A DNA stretch of 64,000 nucleotides from CBDBCU01 sp965242615 (GCA_965242615.1 CBDESR010000002.1:62001-126000); one strand, 5' to 3'; counted from the stretch's first letter, positions 24,418 to 33,594 are shown. Notes: generated from the sequence alone by a model not told the origin. A program made the numbers and translations.

Positions 24418-25701
24418 TCATGCCAGGTTCTCCCACCGTTTCAGATATTCGATAGCCTTTGCCAAGTTCTCGAGGTCATCGCTAAGTTGACCGATTCCGA
24501 AATTACACTTCGCACACAGCAGACCCCGGATCATACCGGTCTGGTGGTCGTGGTCAACCGACAAGGCGTTGCAGTACAAGGATTTCTTGTTAGACTGTTG
24601 CGTCTCGGGGAGATAGCATATCCAACAGACGCCACCGCCCTTTTCCAGCAAAGCCTCGTACTGGTCAATGCTGATACCGAATTCCTTTCTAAGGATTTGG
24701 TTTCGCCGCGTCCGGTAAATTTTATCCCGGCTTTGCCGTTCCCAGTTGGGGATCTCAAACCGAGCAGATAGCCTCTCGTCAGGGATTGGGCGGATGTCTT
24801 GAGGAAGTACCGGAGGCAAGTTCAGATACACAATGGCTTTGGCCATCGTTTCCGGGTTCTCGTCAAAGAGTCCAATTCCGAAGTTGCAATTCTCGCAGAG
24901 CAACCCCCGAACTTGTTTGGTCTGATGGTTATGGTCAACGTGCAGGGCATTTGTGGTTTCCTGCCCGCAGATAGCACAACGGTAGTTTTGTTCAGCTGAC
25001 ATCCTGTCGTAGTCAGCCCTGGTTATACCGTAATACTTCAACAAGGAGCGGTCGCTCAGTTGCTGCTTTCGAGCGGAGTTCCCGTGAAATCGCTCTCGGT
25101 CCCGAGCGTTCTCTTTGTCCCGATAATCCGGGTCGGTAGCACGACGCACACGACGACGGGAGTTGTCCCGGTCCCGCGCTTCCGTAGTAGAGCGCTGCTC
25201 CTTTATCCGCTCTCGATAATCCGGGTCGGTGGCCCGGCGTTCGCGCCTACGGGCATTCGCCGCATCTTTCACTTCAGGGATTTGGGCCCGTTCTTTCTGC
25301 TTTCCCCGATAATCTTCATCGATGGCCCACCGTTCCCGGCGACGGGTGTTCTGCCTTTCCCTTACCTCCTTAGTTCGACCGCGAGCTTTCACGCGCTCCC
25401 GATAGTCCTCATCGGTAGCGTAACTTTCCCTCTGAGCGGCCAGCAGGCTTTCCCGATACCCTTGGTCAGTGTCATACCTTTCCCGCCGCAGATCGTTTTT
25501 CCTTGCCCTAACCGCAGGGTTCTTTTGGTAGGCAATGCGCTCCTCACGCCACTGAGGGTCGTTGGCGTACCGCTCTCTCAAGGCTGTGTTGACACAAACC
25601 TTGCACTTGGTCGCAAAAATTTTCCTGCTCTTGTTGTAATGGAAGTTCTCCGTATCCAAGGGCTTGGTTTCCTCGCAAGCCCGGCACTGTCGAGTCTCCA
25701 T
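24418..25701 (-). CDS. Protein with two recombination-endonuclease-VII domains and a charged repeat region
   Basis: A 427-residue protein. Cys6, Cys9, Cys33 and Cys36 (CRAC, CKVC) form an N-terminal zinc-ribbon-like module. Residues about 73-205 are five Arg/Glu-rich repeats of about 30 residues with the recurring ATDPDYRER. Two endonuclease-VII domains (PF02945, T4 gp49 type) follow. Domain 1 has CAIC (242-245), VDHNH (255-259) and LLCENCN (267-273); domain 2 has CWIC (359-362), VDHDH (382-386) and LLCAKCN (394-400). Both keep the zinc cysteines, the catalytic DH and an Asn after the last Cys. T4 endonuclease VII resolves branched DNA as a dimer, so a tandem monomer could act on branches alone. 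Phage origin or a defence or mobile-element role is possible. It reads leftward just downstream of speE. Confidence 0.8.
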   Translation of the reverse strand: METRQCRACEETKPLDTENFHYNKSRKIFATKCKVCVNTALRERYANDPQWREERIAYQKNPAVRARKNDLRRERYDTDQGYRESLLAAQRESYATDEDYRERVKARGRTKEVRERQNTRRRERWAIDEDYRGKQKERAQIPEVKDAANARRRERRATDPDYRERIKEQRSTTEARDRDNSRRRVRRATDPDYRDKENARDRERFHGNSARKQQLSDRSLLKYYGITRADYDRMSAEQNYRCAICGQETTNALHVDHNHQTKQVRGLLCENCNFGIGLFDENPETMAKAIVYLNLPPVLPQDIRPIPDERLSARFEIPNWERQSRDKIYRTRRNQILRKEFGISIDQYEALLEKGGGVCWICYLPETQQSNKKSLYCNALSVDHDHQTGMIRGLLCAKCNFGIGQLSDDLENLAKAIEYLKRWENLA

Positions 25702-25719
25702 AACCCACTTCCTCGTAAA

Positions 25720-26634
25720 TTACGCCATAAACACCGGGCTTTCATCCCGGTTAATGCGCTTTTCCGCCGCCATACTGGTGCGGAGAAACTTGGGCAGGTT
25801 GAACATACTGCGGTGGCTTTCCCCGTCATAAAAAGCCAATTCCCGCCCCAACCGTTCCGCCAGCAGCCTATCCACTTGCGCGGCGGTCAAGTCCGGCAGT
25901 TCCTGGTCAGACGCCAGGGTAAAGCCCCACAAAGTCTGAAAAGCGGGAATGTGTACCTGATAGGCCCGGCTGTGGGCAAAAACCTGCGACAGGGTGCGGT
26001 AAATGGTGGTAAAACATTCCTGATGGCTCAGCAGCCCGGCCGGCCCCGACTGCGTTACCAGAAGGCCGCCCGGGTTCAGCTTGTCCCGGGCAATGCGGTA
26101 GTATTCCTCGGTATAAAGCAGATACGCCGGCCCGCCCTCCATCGGATCGACCAAGTCCATTATCATCAGGTCGAATCGTTCATCCGTTTCCGCCAGATAG
26201 CCCCGGGCGTCCTGATGCAACAGGGTCAAGCGGGGGTCGTCAAAACTGCCTTGATGATGGTTGGGCAAGTACTCCCGGCACAGCCGCACCACTTCGCTGT
26301 CCAAATCCACCATCACCACCCGCGCCACGGCGGAATGGGATAGGACTTCGCGCAAAGTGCCGCCCTCGCCGCCGCCGCCGATGAAAACCCGCGCCGGGTT
26401 GGGGTGGTACAGCAACGCCGGCTGTACCAGGGCTTGGTGATAGATATGCTCGTCCCGCTCCGTGGACTGGGTCTTGCCGTCCAGGACCAGACTGCGCCCG
26501 TAAAGGTTGGACGCAACCACTTCCACTTGCTGGTAGTCCGTTCGGCCGGAAAACAGCACTTGCTGCACCCGCAGCATCACCGCCAGGTCCGGATAGACGG
26601 TTTCCAGCAGCCACTTGCCGGTTATATCCTCCAT
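25720..26634 (-). CDS. speE: Spermidine synthase (polyamine aminopropyltransferase)
   Basis: A 304-residue aminopropyltransferase that moves the aminopropyl group of decarboxylated SAM to putrescine. Family motifs are QQVEVVASNLYGRSLVLDGKTQ at the N-terminus (residues about 35-56), HPNPARVFIGGGGEGGTLRE (the SAM-binding Gly-rich loop), VVMVDLDSEVV, LLHQDARGYL and LMIMDLVDP with the catalytic acid. It lies 6 bp downstream of speD on the same strand, forming a polyamine operon whose two products act in sequence. Length and motifs are typical. Confidence 0.93.
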   Translation of the reverse strand: MEDITGKWLLETVYPDLAVMLRVQQVLFSGRTDYQQVEVVASNLYGRSLVLDGKTQSTERDEHIYHQALVQPALLYHPNPARVFIGGGGEGGTLREVLSHSAVARVVMVDLDSEVVRLCREYLPNHHQGSFDDPRLTLLHQDARGYLAETDERFDLMIMDLVDPMEGGPAYLLYTEEYYRIARDKLNPGGLLVTQSGPAGLLSHQECFTTIYRTLSQVFAHSRAYQVHIPAFQTLWGFTLASDQELPDLTAAQVDRLLAERLGRELAFYDGESHRSMFNLPKFLRTSMAAEKRINRDESPVFMA

Positions 26635-26640
26635 GGCCGC

Positions 26641-27027
26641 CTACCGTCCGCCCGGCCCGGCCGCCACGGCCGCCGGCTGGAAAATTCGGCCCCGCTCGAC
26701 CTCGTACACTTCCGAATCGCGGGACTCGAACAGTTTAATCAGCGCATCAGCGGCGTGCCGCGGCTGAAAGGAATCGCCGCAGGTGAAAATATCGGCGGCG
26801 GCGTAGCCGTACTCCGGCCAGGTGTGGATGGAGATATGGGACTCGGCAATGGACAGGATGCCGGTTACGCCCTGCGGCGTAAAGCGGTGAAAGGACTCGC
26901 CTACAATGTGCGCCCCCACATCCTCGGCCGCCCGAATCAGGGACCTGCGGACATAGCTCAGGTCGTCAAGGAGTTGCGGGTTACACTCCTTGAGTTCCAG
27001 CAAAAGGTGCAGACCTAGTACATTCAA
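26641..27027 (-). CDS. speD: S-adenosylmethionine decarboxylase proenzyme (class 1B)
   Basis: A 128-residue bacterial-type SAM decarboxylase that supplies decarboxylated SAM to SpeE. The self-cleavage site is in SIAESHISIHTWPEYGYA: cleavage before the Ser of ESH generates the pyruvoyl cofactor and separates beta and alpha chains. The later AAADIFTCGD carries the conserved Cys. It is first in the speD-speE operon, 6 bp ahead of speE. The 218-bp gap upstream, shared with the divergent PHP gene, is AT-rich around 27100-27135 and should contain the promoter. Confidence 0.95.
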   Translation of the reverse strand: MNVLGLHLLLELKECNPQLLDDLSYVRRSLIRAAEDVGAHIVGESFHRFTPQGVTGILSIAESHISIHTWPEYGYAAADIFTCGDSFQPRHAADALIKLFESRDSEVYEVERGRIFQPAAVAAGPGGR

Positions 27028-27245
27028 TCACCCGCCCTCCTCTCTACTGTCGGGGGATACCGTGAGCCGCGTCCCCCGGAATCGGCAAGGAAACGATTGT
27101 AGATTTTACTATACTTTACCATATAATCAATACCTTGCAACGATTTTCCAAAAATGGCTTTCGGGAAATGCCGGCCGGAAGCGGCGGGATAACTGCCGCC
27201 GCCGTCCTTGACTACCCGCTCTTGACCCGCTAAAATCATTCCCAA

Positions 27246-27944
27246 ATGGCTCGCATCTTTGACCTCCATATCCACACCACCAAGGGCAGCGCCGACAGCA
27301 GCCTCTCTCCCGAGGATTTGATTCTCGAAGCGGAACGGCTGGGCTTGCGCGGCTTGTGCATTACCGAACACAGCGGCCCTTGGGATCGCCACGAATTCGA
27401 GCGGTTCGCCGCCCAACATAATGTGGTCCTGGTGCGGGCGATGGAAGCCGATACCGACTTGGGGCATATGCTGGCTTTCGGACTGGACCAGTACCAATCC
27501 GGCTTTCACAAGGCCGCCGAGCTGTGCCGGGCGGCCCGGGCCGCCGGCGGGTTCGTGGTCAGCGCCCACCCCTTTCGCGGCGTCCTGGGCAAGCATATGC
27601 GGGAACGCCCCTATCTCTACCGCTCCTTGCCCAACGAACCTTTGCCCCAACTGCCGGAGGATGCCTTGACGCATCCGGTATTCCAGCTGGCTGATGCTGT
27701 TGAAGTAGTCAACGGCGGCACCGCGGACGAGGAAAACGCCTTTGCGATGGCGGTTGCCAGCAAATTGGGCTTGCCGGTCACCGGCGGCAGCGATGCCCAT
27801 TCCGTCCACGGTTTGGGCCGCTATGTTACCGCCTTTGCCGATGAAATCCATTCCCAGGATGAGTTCATTACCGCCCTGCGCGCCGGCGGCTTTTTCCCGG
27901 CGGTGGGCTTGCGCGCCGGCCAACTGCGCCCCTACACTGGATAA
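27246..27944 (+). CDS. PHP-domain phosphoesterase
   Basis: A 232-residue polymerase-and-histidinol-phosphatase (PHP) domain protein. The first metal motif DLHIHTTKGSADSS is at residue 6, followed by LCITEHSGPWD, VVSAHPFRG and GGSDAHSVHGLG, which together provide the trinuclear metal ligands. Stand-alone PHP proteins hydrolyse phosphoesters such as AMP, oligonucleotides or 3',5'-bisphosphonucleotides; the exact substrate is not determinable. It is divergent from speD, and the dinG-ogg operon starts about 100 bp downstream on the same strand. Confidence 0.85.
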   Translation: MARIFDLHIHTTKGSADSSLSPEDLILEAERLGLRGLCITEHSGPWDRHEFERFAAQHNVVLVRAMEADTDLGHMLAFGLDQYQSGFHKAAELCRAARAAGGFVVSAHPFRGVLGKHMRERPYLYRSLPNEPLPQLPEDALTHPVFQLADAVEVVNGGTADEENAFAMAVASKLGLPVTGGSDAHSVHGLGRYVTAFADEIHSQDEFITALRAGGFFPAVGLRAGQLRPYTG

Positions 27945-28046
27945 CCCGAAACCATCAGCCCCGGCCTTGGGATCCCGGTCAAGTCTTTGCCATCCCTTGG
28001 CTACTCCAGATCCCGATTAGTGAATTAACCGGAAAGGTCTGCTGTG

Positions 28047-30911
28047 ATGTCCCTCGGCCTGCAATTCCCGGCAACTTCCGCCCTGGAGCGGACTTTTGTT
28101 GCCTTGGACTTGGAAACTACCGGGTTGAACGCCGACCGGGGGGATAAAGTTATCCAGATTGGGGCGGTCAAGTTTCAAGGCGACCGGGTTATCGACCGCT
28201 TTGATACCTTTGTCAATCCCGGCAAAGACATCCCTGACTTTATCCAACGCTTGACCGGCATCCGTCCCGACCAGGTGCGGCGCGCCCCCCATTTTTCCTC
28301 GGTCAGCTATGACTTGGAGAGCTTTATCGAAGGCCATCCCATCATCGGCCACAACATCAGCTTTGACCTGAAATTTCTGGAAGTCGAGGGGCTGTCTCTG
28401 GCTAATCCCAGCTACGATACTTGGGATTTGGCTTACTTCCTGCTGCCGCGCAACCCGGAATACAACCTGCAATCCTTCATCCGTCAGTTTGACCTTTCCA
28501 GCGCCAAGGCGCACCAAGCCATTGACGACGCCGATGCCGCCCGCCAACTTTTCCTGCTGTTGCTGCGCCGGGCGGGCGAACTGGAGCCGGGCTTGCTGGC
28601 GTGGGTGCAGCAGCTGGCCCGCCGCAGCAACTGGCGCGTCGCCGACTTGCTGACCGGATTGGAAAGCGGCAACGGCCGCAACGGCGGCACCGCTCTTTTC
28701 GAGGCCGCCGGGTTGAAACTGCACAGCTTGGCCGCCAAAGTCGGGCAGCCGGAACGCCGCCGCTACGATAATACTCTGCTCCATCTGGATGAAGCCAAGG
28801 CCGCCGGCTTGATGGGCCCGGATGGTCCCTTTGCTAAAACCTTTCCCAATTTCGAGCAGCGGCCGCAGCAAGCCGAAATGTTGACCGCCGTAGCCCAAGC
28901 TATCTATCAGGGGCAGCATCTGATGGTCGAGGGCGGCACCGGCGTGGGCAAGTCAATGGCTTACCTGCTGCCGGCAGCCCTTTTTGCCCTTTCCCGCAAT
29001 CAACGGGTGGTCATTTCCACCAACACCATCAACTTGCAGGAGCAGTTGATTAACAAGGATATTCCCGCGCTGAATCAGGTTTTAGAGGAAGCCGGGGTTG
29101 TCGAGCCGGGGTCGATTAAATATGCTCTGCTGAAAGGGCGGGCTAACTATCTGTGCTTGAGCCGTTGGAATTACCTGGCAAATGGCGATGCTCTGGACCC
29201 GGCAGAAGCCCGCTTGCTCAGCAAAACGGCGGTTTGGTTGCAAGATGCTGAAACCGCCGATGGCGACCGCAGCGACTTGAACCTGGGGCGGGACGCCGGC
29301 AACTGGAACAAGGTATCCGCCGGGGAACGCATCCGCTGCCCCAATCTGCTTAACGGCGCCGGCCCTTGTTTCGTCCGCAGCTCTAGGGAACGGGCCGAGC
29401 AAGCCCATATTGTCGTGGTCAACCACGCCTTGCTCTTGTCCGACCTGATGCGCGGCGGCAGTATCATCCCCGACTACCAGCGCGTCATCATCGACGAAGC
29501 CCATAACCTCGAGGATGCCGCCACCAATGAGTTCAGCTTTGAGATAACCCCGGAACGGCTGAATGAGGAAGTAGAAGCCCTGACCCGCTTGACCCGGGAG
29601 GTGCGATTGGCATTGGGCGTCGAGGGACTGGATTCCGTTCGGCGGCAGCAGGGGGAACGGCTGATCGGCGATGGGGAAGCTCTATTGCCGCCGCTGCGGG
29701 AAAACTGGGCTAACCTGTGGGTAGCCACGGAAGTCTTTTTCAACGCCCAACGCAGCAAAAACGAGGAACTGCGGCTCCAGCCGCAGCACCGCAGCCAGCG
29801 CAGTTGGTCTGATTTGACCCTGGTTTGGGAAAAAGTGGATGTGGGCTTGCATAACCTCAGCCAAATCTTGGCGGACTTGGCGGACTTTCTGGAAAACAAT
29901 CCTATTCCCCAAGCCAAGGAGCAGGCCGGCTTGGCCCTGGAAGCCGGCAATGTGCAGAGCCGCCTCGAGGAACTGAAAGGCCAGTTGGCGGCCATTATCG
30001 GCCGGGATGACACCGACGACATCCACTGGCTGCGCCGCGACCAGGGCAAAAGCGAGATAACTTTTCACTCGGCGCCGCTGGAAGTTGGCCCCATCCTGTA
30101 CGAGCGGCTTTACTCCAAAAAGGAAAGCGTAGTTCTGACCAGCGCCACCCTGACCGTCGGTGATAGCTTTGACTTCCCCTTGCATCGCTTGGGGCTGCCC
30201 TCCGCCGAAACCAATCAGCTGAAAGTAGGTTCGCCCTTTGACTACAAGCGGGCCGCCCTGCTGCTGACCCCGGAGGATACTTCCGCGCCCAATCATACCG
30301 ATTACCCCCGGGATCTATCCCGCGCCCTGGTTGACTTGGGCAAAACCCTGTCCGGGCGTACGATGGCCCTGTTCACTTCCCACAACACCCTCCGCAATGT
30401 GGAACGGCGCATCCGGGAACCCTTGAAAGCCGCCGGCATCGAGCTGCTGGCTCAGAATATCGACGGTTCCGCCCAGCAGATTGGCCGCCGTTTTGCCGAC
30501 AATCACGACAAAGACATTCCGACCGTGCTGATTGGCACTAACAGCTTTTGGGAAGGGGTGGATTTCCCCGGCATCCTGAAAGCCCTGGTCATCACCCGCC
30601 TGCCCTTTCCGGTGCCGACCAATCCGATAGTCGCCGCCCGCTCCGAATTGTACGAGCGCAACGCCTTTAACGAATACTCCGTGCCGTTGGCGGTCCTTCG
30701 CTTTCGGCAGGGGATGGGGCGGCTAATCCGCAGCAAGAGCGACAGCGGCGTGGTTGTGGTGTTGGATCAGCGCATCGTCAGCCAGGGTTACGGGCGGACT
30801 TTCTTTCAGTCCATTCCGGACTGTGACACCCAGCCGGTCAACTTGGTTAGTCTTAGAAAAGTGGTCGAACTTTGGCTGAGCCAGAATAATCGCGGCGGCG
30901 GCCGGGGCTGA
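28047..30911 (+). CDS. dinG: DinG-family helicase with N-terminal 3'-5' exonuclease
   Basis: A 954-residue fusion. Residues about 10-175 are a DEDDh exonuclease (FVALDLETTGLN, HNISFDLKFLE, AHQAIDDADAARQL). The superfamily 2 XPD-like helicase follows, with Walker A VEGGTGVGKSMAYLLPA, the DEAH box VIIDEAHNLEDAA, GTNSFWEGVDFPG and RFRQGMGRLIRS. Three cysteines (NYLC, IRCP, GPCF) sit where XPD/DinG proteins bind an iron-sulphur cluster; I do not see the fourth, so the cluster is uncertain. The ATG at 28047 follows AAAGG; a GTG just before it is an alternative. Bacillus-type DinG has the same fusion. The gene is followed after 2 bp by three OGG1-like glycosylase genes, so it probably works with base-excision or lesion repair. 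Confidence 0.88.
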   Translation: MSLGLQFPATSALERTFVALDLETTGLNADRGDKVIQIGAVKFQGDRVIDRFDTFVNPGKDIPDFIQRLTGIRPDQVRRAPHFSSVSYDLESFIEGHPIIGHNISFDLKFLEVEGLSLANPSYDTWDLAYFLLPRNPEYNLQSFIRQFDLSSAKAHQAIDDADAARQLFLLLLRRAGELEPGLLAWVQQLARRSNWRVADLLTGLESGNGRNGGTALFEAAGLKLHSLAAKVGQPERRRYDNTLLHLDEAKAAGLMGPDGPFAKTFPNFEQRPQQAEMLTAVAQAIYQGQHLMVEGGTGVGKSMAYLLPAALFALSRNQRVVISTNTINLQEQLINKDIPALNQVLEEAGVVEPGSIKYALLKGRANYLCLSRWNYLANGDALDPAEARLLSKTAVWLQDAETADGDRSDLNLGRDAGNWNKVSAGERIRCPNLLNGAGPCFVRSSRERAEQAHIVVVNHALLLSDLMRGGSIIPDYQRVIIDEAHNLEDAATNEFSFEITPERLNEEVEALTRLTREVRLALGVEGLDSVRRQQGERLIGDGEALLPPLRENWANLWVATEVFFNAQRSKNEELRLQPQHRSQRSWSDLTLVWEKVDVGLHNLSQILADLADFLENNPIPQAKEQAGLALEAGNVQSRLEELKGQLAAIIGRDDTDDIHWLRRDQGKSEITFHSAPLEVGPILYERLYSKKESVVLTSATLTVGDSFDFPLHRLGLPSAETNQLKVGSPFDYKRAALLLTPEDTSAPNHTDYPRDLSRALVDLGKTLSGRTMALFTSHNTLRNVERRIREPLKAAGIELLAQNIDGSAQQIGRRFADNHDKDIPTVLIGTNSFWEGVDFPGILKALVITRLPFPVPTNPIVAARSELYERNAFNEYSVPLAVLRFRQGMGRLIRSKSDSGVVVVLDQRIVSQGYGRTFFQSIPDCDTQPVNLVSLRKVVELWLSQNNRGGGRG

Positions 30912-30913
30912 TT

Positions 30914-31843
30914 GTGGAACTAATCGTTGACCGCCCGGTGGACCTGGAAGCCAGCTTGCTGGGCGGGCAAGCTCACCGTTGGCGGGCGGAAACGCTGGAC
31001 GAAAACCCGGAAATGGAGCCGGCGGCAAGCGGGATAATCTGGTACTCCGGCGTCCTCCGCGGCAACTTCATCCGCATTCGCCAAATTACTCCGCAACGAA
31101 TGGAGTTCCATTCCGCGCCTTGGCCCGAGGCGGCTGTCATCCCGTTGCTGCAAAGTTACTTCCGTATGGATGATGACCTCGACGCCATCCACGCCCAAAT
31201 CTGCCGAGATGAACGGGTGGCGGCGATGGCGGACCGTTACCCGGGCTTACGGATTTTGCGGCAAGAGCCGTGGGAGTGTCTGGTGGCCTACATCTGCTCC
31301 GCCAACTCCAATATCAAGCGCATCCATCAGGTATTGGAGAATATGGCCGCGGCTTTCGGCGACCCCATTGACCTGAAAGGAATCCGTCGCTATGCTTTTC
31401 CCGGGCCGGCCGCCTTGGCGGCTGCCGGGGAAGCGGAATTGCGGCACTTGGGGCTGGGGTTTCGCGCTCCCTATGTGGACCGGGCGGCTCAGGAAGTAGC
31501 CAGCGGCGACTTGGACTTGAACGCTTTGGTGCGCCTGCCTTATGCCCCGGCTAAAGCACGGCTGCTCGAGTGCTACGGCATCGGCAGCAAAATCGCCGAT
31601 TGTATCGCCGTCTTTTCTCTGGAAAAGTTGGAAGCCTTTCCTATCGATGTGTGGGTGCGGCGGGCCTTGGGCGAATGGTACTTCCCCGGTCAAAAGACGC
31701 CCCCGGACCGGGAACTGCTGGCTTGGGCGCAAAGCTACTTCGGCCCCTACGCCGGCTACGCCCAGCAGTACCTCTTTCACGGCCGGCGGCTGGAAAAACA
31801 AACGGTGGAATCCCCGGCAGCGTCCCGGGAATCGGGAGGTTAG
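30914..31843 (+). CDS. OGG1-like 8-oxoguanine DNA glycosylase, copy 1
   Basis: A 309-residue OGG1-family protein: N-terminal domain with LLGGQAHRWRAE (compare GQxFRW of OGG1), then the helix-hairpin-helix GPD domain. The hairpin reads CYGIGSKIADC with the catalytic Lys226, and Asp245 is in AFPIDVW, so the base-excision nucleophile and acid are both present. The enzyme would remove 8-oxoguanine paired with C and nick by beta-elimination. It starts with GTG at 30914, 2 bp after dinG, which implies coupled translation. First of three tandem paralogues. The OGG1-typical His after the catalytic Asp (PVDVH) is Trp here. Confidence 0.85.
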   Translation: MELIVDRPVDLEASLLGGQAHRWRAETLDENPEMEPAASGIIWYSGVLRGNFIRIRQITPQRMEFHSAPWPEAAVIPLLQSYFRMDDDLDAIHAQICRDERVAAMADRYPGLRILRQEPWECLVAYICSANSNIKRIHQVLENMAAAFGDPIDLKGIRRYAFPGPAALAAAGEAELRHLGLGFRAPYVDRAAQEVASGDLDLNALVRLPYAPAKARLLECYGIGSKIADCIAVFSLEKLEAFPIDVWVRRALGEWYFPGQKTPPDRELLAWAQSYFGPYAGYAQQYLFHGRRLEKQTVESPAASRESGG

Positions 31844-31848
31844 ACCTA

Positions 31849-32718
31849 ATGGAACTGGATACCCGCGGCCAACCCTTCGACCTGGAATTCACCCTGTTCA
31901 GCGGCCAGGCTTTCCGCTGGGCCCGGGAAAAGGATACCCCGGACAGCTGGTTCTCCGGCGTAGTGCAGGGCAACCTGATCAGAATACGCCAGACCGATCT
32001 GGGCATCGAATTCCGCAGCACCCTGCCCGAAGGAATGACCCAATACCACCTGCAAAACTACTTCCGAATGGGGGACGATGTAGCCGCCATTTATGCGGAA
32101 ATCTGCCACGACTGGCGGGTGGAGATGATGGTGCGGGAATACTGGGGAATGCGGCTGCTGCGGCAGGAACCCTGGGAGTGTCTGATTGCTCACCTGTGTT
32201 CACCGGACAACAGCGTGGCCCAAGTCAGCCAAATTGTCGAGCGGCTGTCGGAAACTTTGGGCAACGCCATATCCCTTGACAGCGAAACCCGCTACTCATT
32301 TCCCACCCCGGAGCGGCTGCTCGAAGCCGGCCCGGAGGGTCTGGAGCGGGCGCATTTGGGGCCGGAGCGGGCGACCCATCTCTACCAAGCTGCTCAAGTG
32401 GTAGCCGACGGTTCCCTGGATTTGTACGCTTTGGGGGATATTCCTTACATCCACGCCAAAAACCGCCTGCTCCGCTACCCCGGCGTCAACCCCCAAATCG
32501 CCGATGCCGTCCTGCTCTTTTCCCTGGACAAGTTCGAGGCTTTCCCCATCGACCGGACGGCGGCCCGGGCTTTGGCGGAAAAATACTTTCCCGGTCAGGA
32601 GCCTCCGGAACAGGAGGAGCTGCCCGACTGGACCGAACTGTTTCAGGAACACTTTGGCCCCTACGCCGGCTACGCCGGCCAGTTCCTCTTTCATGGCATC
32701 CGGATGGGGCAGTTTTAG
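31849..32718 (+). CDS. OGG1-like protein, copy 2, without the catalytic lysine
   Basis: A 289-residue paralogue of its neighbours with the same N-terminal FSGQAFRWAREK and LLRQEPWECLIAH. The hairpin that should read PGVGxKxADC is PGVNPQIADA (residues 211-220): the catalytic Lys is Gln216 (CAA codon at 32494-32496), the second hairpin Gly is Asn and the Cys is Ala. Asp235 remains (AFPIDRT). Without the Schiff-base lysine it cannot act as a normal bifunctional glycosylase. It may bind lesions, act as a monofunctional enzyme, or regulate its neighbours. The frame is intact and the ATG at 31849 has GGGAGG 9 nt upstream, so it is kept as a protein rather than decaying. It starts 5 bp after copy 1. 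Confidence 0.82.
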   Translation: MELDTRGQPFDLEFTLFSGQAFRWAREKDTPDSWFSGVVQGNLIRIRQTDLGIEFRSTLPEGMTQYHLQNYFRMGDDVAAIYAEICHDWRVEMMVREYWGMRLLRQEPWECLIAHLCSPDNSVAQVSQIVERLSETLGNAISLDSETRYSFPTPERLLEAGPEGLERAHLGPERATHLYQAAQVVADGSLDLYALGDIPYIHAKNRLLRYPGVNPQIADAVLLFSLDKFEAFPIDRTAARALAEKYFPGQEPPEQEELPDWTELFQEHFGPYAGYAGQFLFHGIRMGQF

Positions 32719-32736
32719 GGCGGGCGCGGGGTTGCT

Positions 32737-33594
32737 ATGCAGCTGGAATATGACGCCAGTCAACCCCTGGACTTGCAAATATCCCTGCGGATGGGGCAAG
32801 CCTTTCGCTGGCGGCCGCCCGATAGCGATGGCTGGTTCAGCGGCGTAGTACGTGGTCAGTTCATCCAAATCCGCAAAGTCCGCGACGGTCGGTTAGAGTT
32901 CCAAGCCGCCCCCGGCCCGGACGCTACGGCCGCGGCCATCATCAGTGATTACCTGCGGCTGGACGAGGACATTGCTGCCATCTATGCCGACCTCGCTAAT
33001 CGCGACCCGAAAGTCAACGAACTGGTCGCGAAATACCGGGGTTTGCGGATTTTGCGGCAGGAGCCGTGGGAGTGTTTGGTATCATACATCCTGTCCGCCC
33101 AATCGCCGATACCCCGCATTGAAAGGAATGTTAAGGCGTTGGCGGACCAATTCGGCAACCGTATCGTACCGGGAATGTCGGCATTTCCTACGCCGCGGCA
33201 ACTGGCTGAAGTAAGCCAAGACGAAATTTCCCAAGCGCTGGTTGGATTCAAGCGGTATGCCGTGAGCGTATCAGGAGCGGCTCGGGAAGTTGCGGGCGAG
33301 CGGCTGGACTTGGATAGCTTGGCAAAGCCGGATTATGAAGCAGCCAGAAAACGGCTTATGCAATGCTACGGGGTCGGCGACAAGATTGCCGACTGCGTGC
33401 TGTTGTTTTCTCTGGATAAGCCGCAAGCGTTCCCGATAGATACGCACATCCGCAGTGCGTTGAGAAGTTGCTTTCCCGGAGAAAAACCGCTGTCGGACGC
33501 CAAACTCCGGGATTGGGCGCAAAAACACTTTGGCAGCTACGCCGGCTATGCCGGGCAATTTTTGTTTTACAAGGAGCGGCCGGTGCAGAACTAG
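32737..33594 (+). CDS. OGG1-like 8-oxoguanine DNA glycosylase, copy 3
   Basis: A 285-residue OGG1-family protein with all expected catalytic features: N-terminal LRMGQAFRWRPP, LRILRQEPWECLVSYI, hairpin CYGVGDKIADC (Lys216), and PQAFPIDTHIRS (Asp235 followed by the OGG1-like His). Of the three tandem copies it is closest to canonical OGG1 at the active site. It lies 18 bp after copy 2 and ends the operon. The next gene has its own promoter-like element, so transcription probably stops nearby, though no clear terminator stem is visible. Confidence 0.86.
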   Translation: MQLEYDASQPLDLQISLRMGQAFRWRPPDSDGWFSGVVRGQFIQIRKVRDGRLEFQAAPGPDATAAAIISDYLRLDEDIAAIYADLANRDPKVNELVAKYRGLRILRQEPWECLVSYILSAQSPIPRIERNVKALADQFGNRIVPGMSAFPTPRQLAEVSQDEISQALVGFKRYAVSVSGAAREVAGERLDLDSLAKPDYEAARKRLMQCYGVGDKIADCVLLFSLDKPQAFPIDTHIRSALRSCFPGEKPLSDAKLRDWAQKHFGSYAGYAGQFLFYKERPVQN

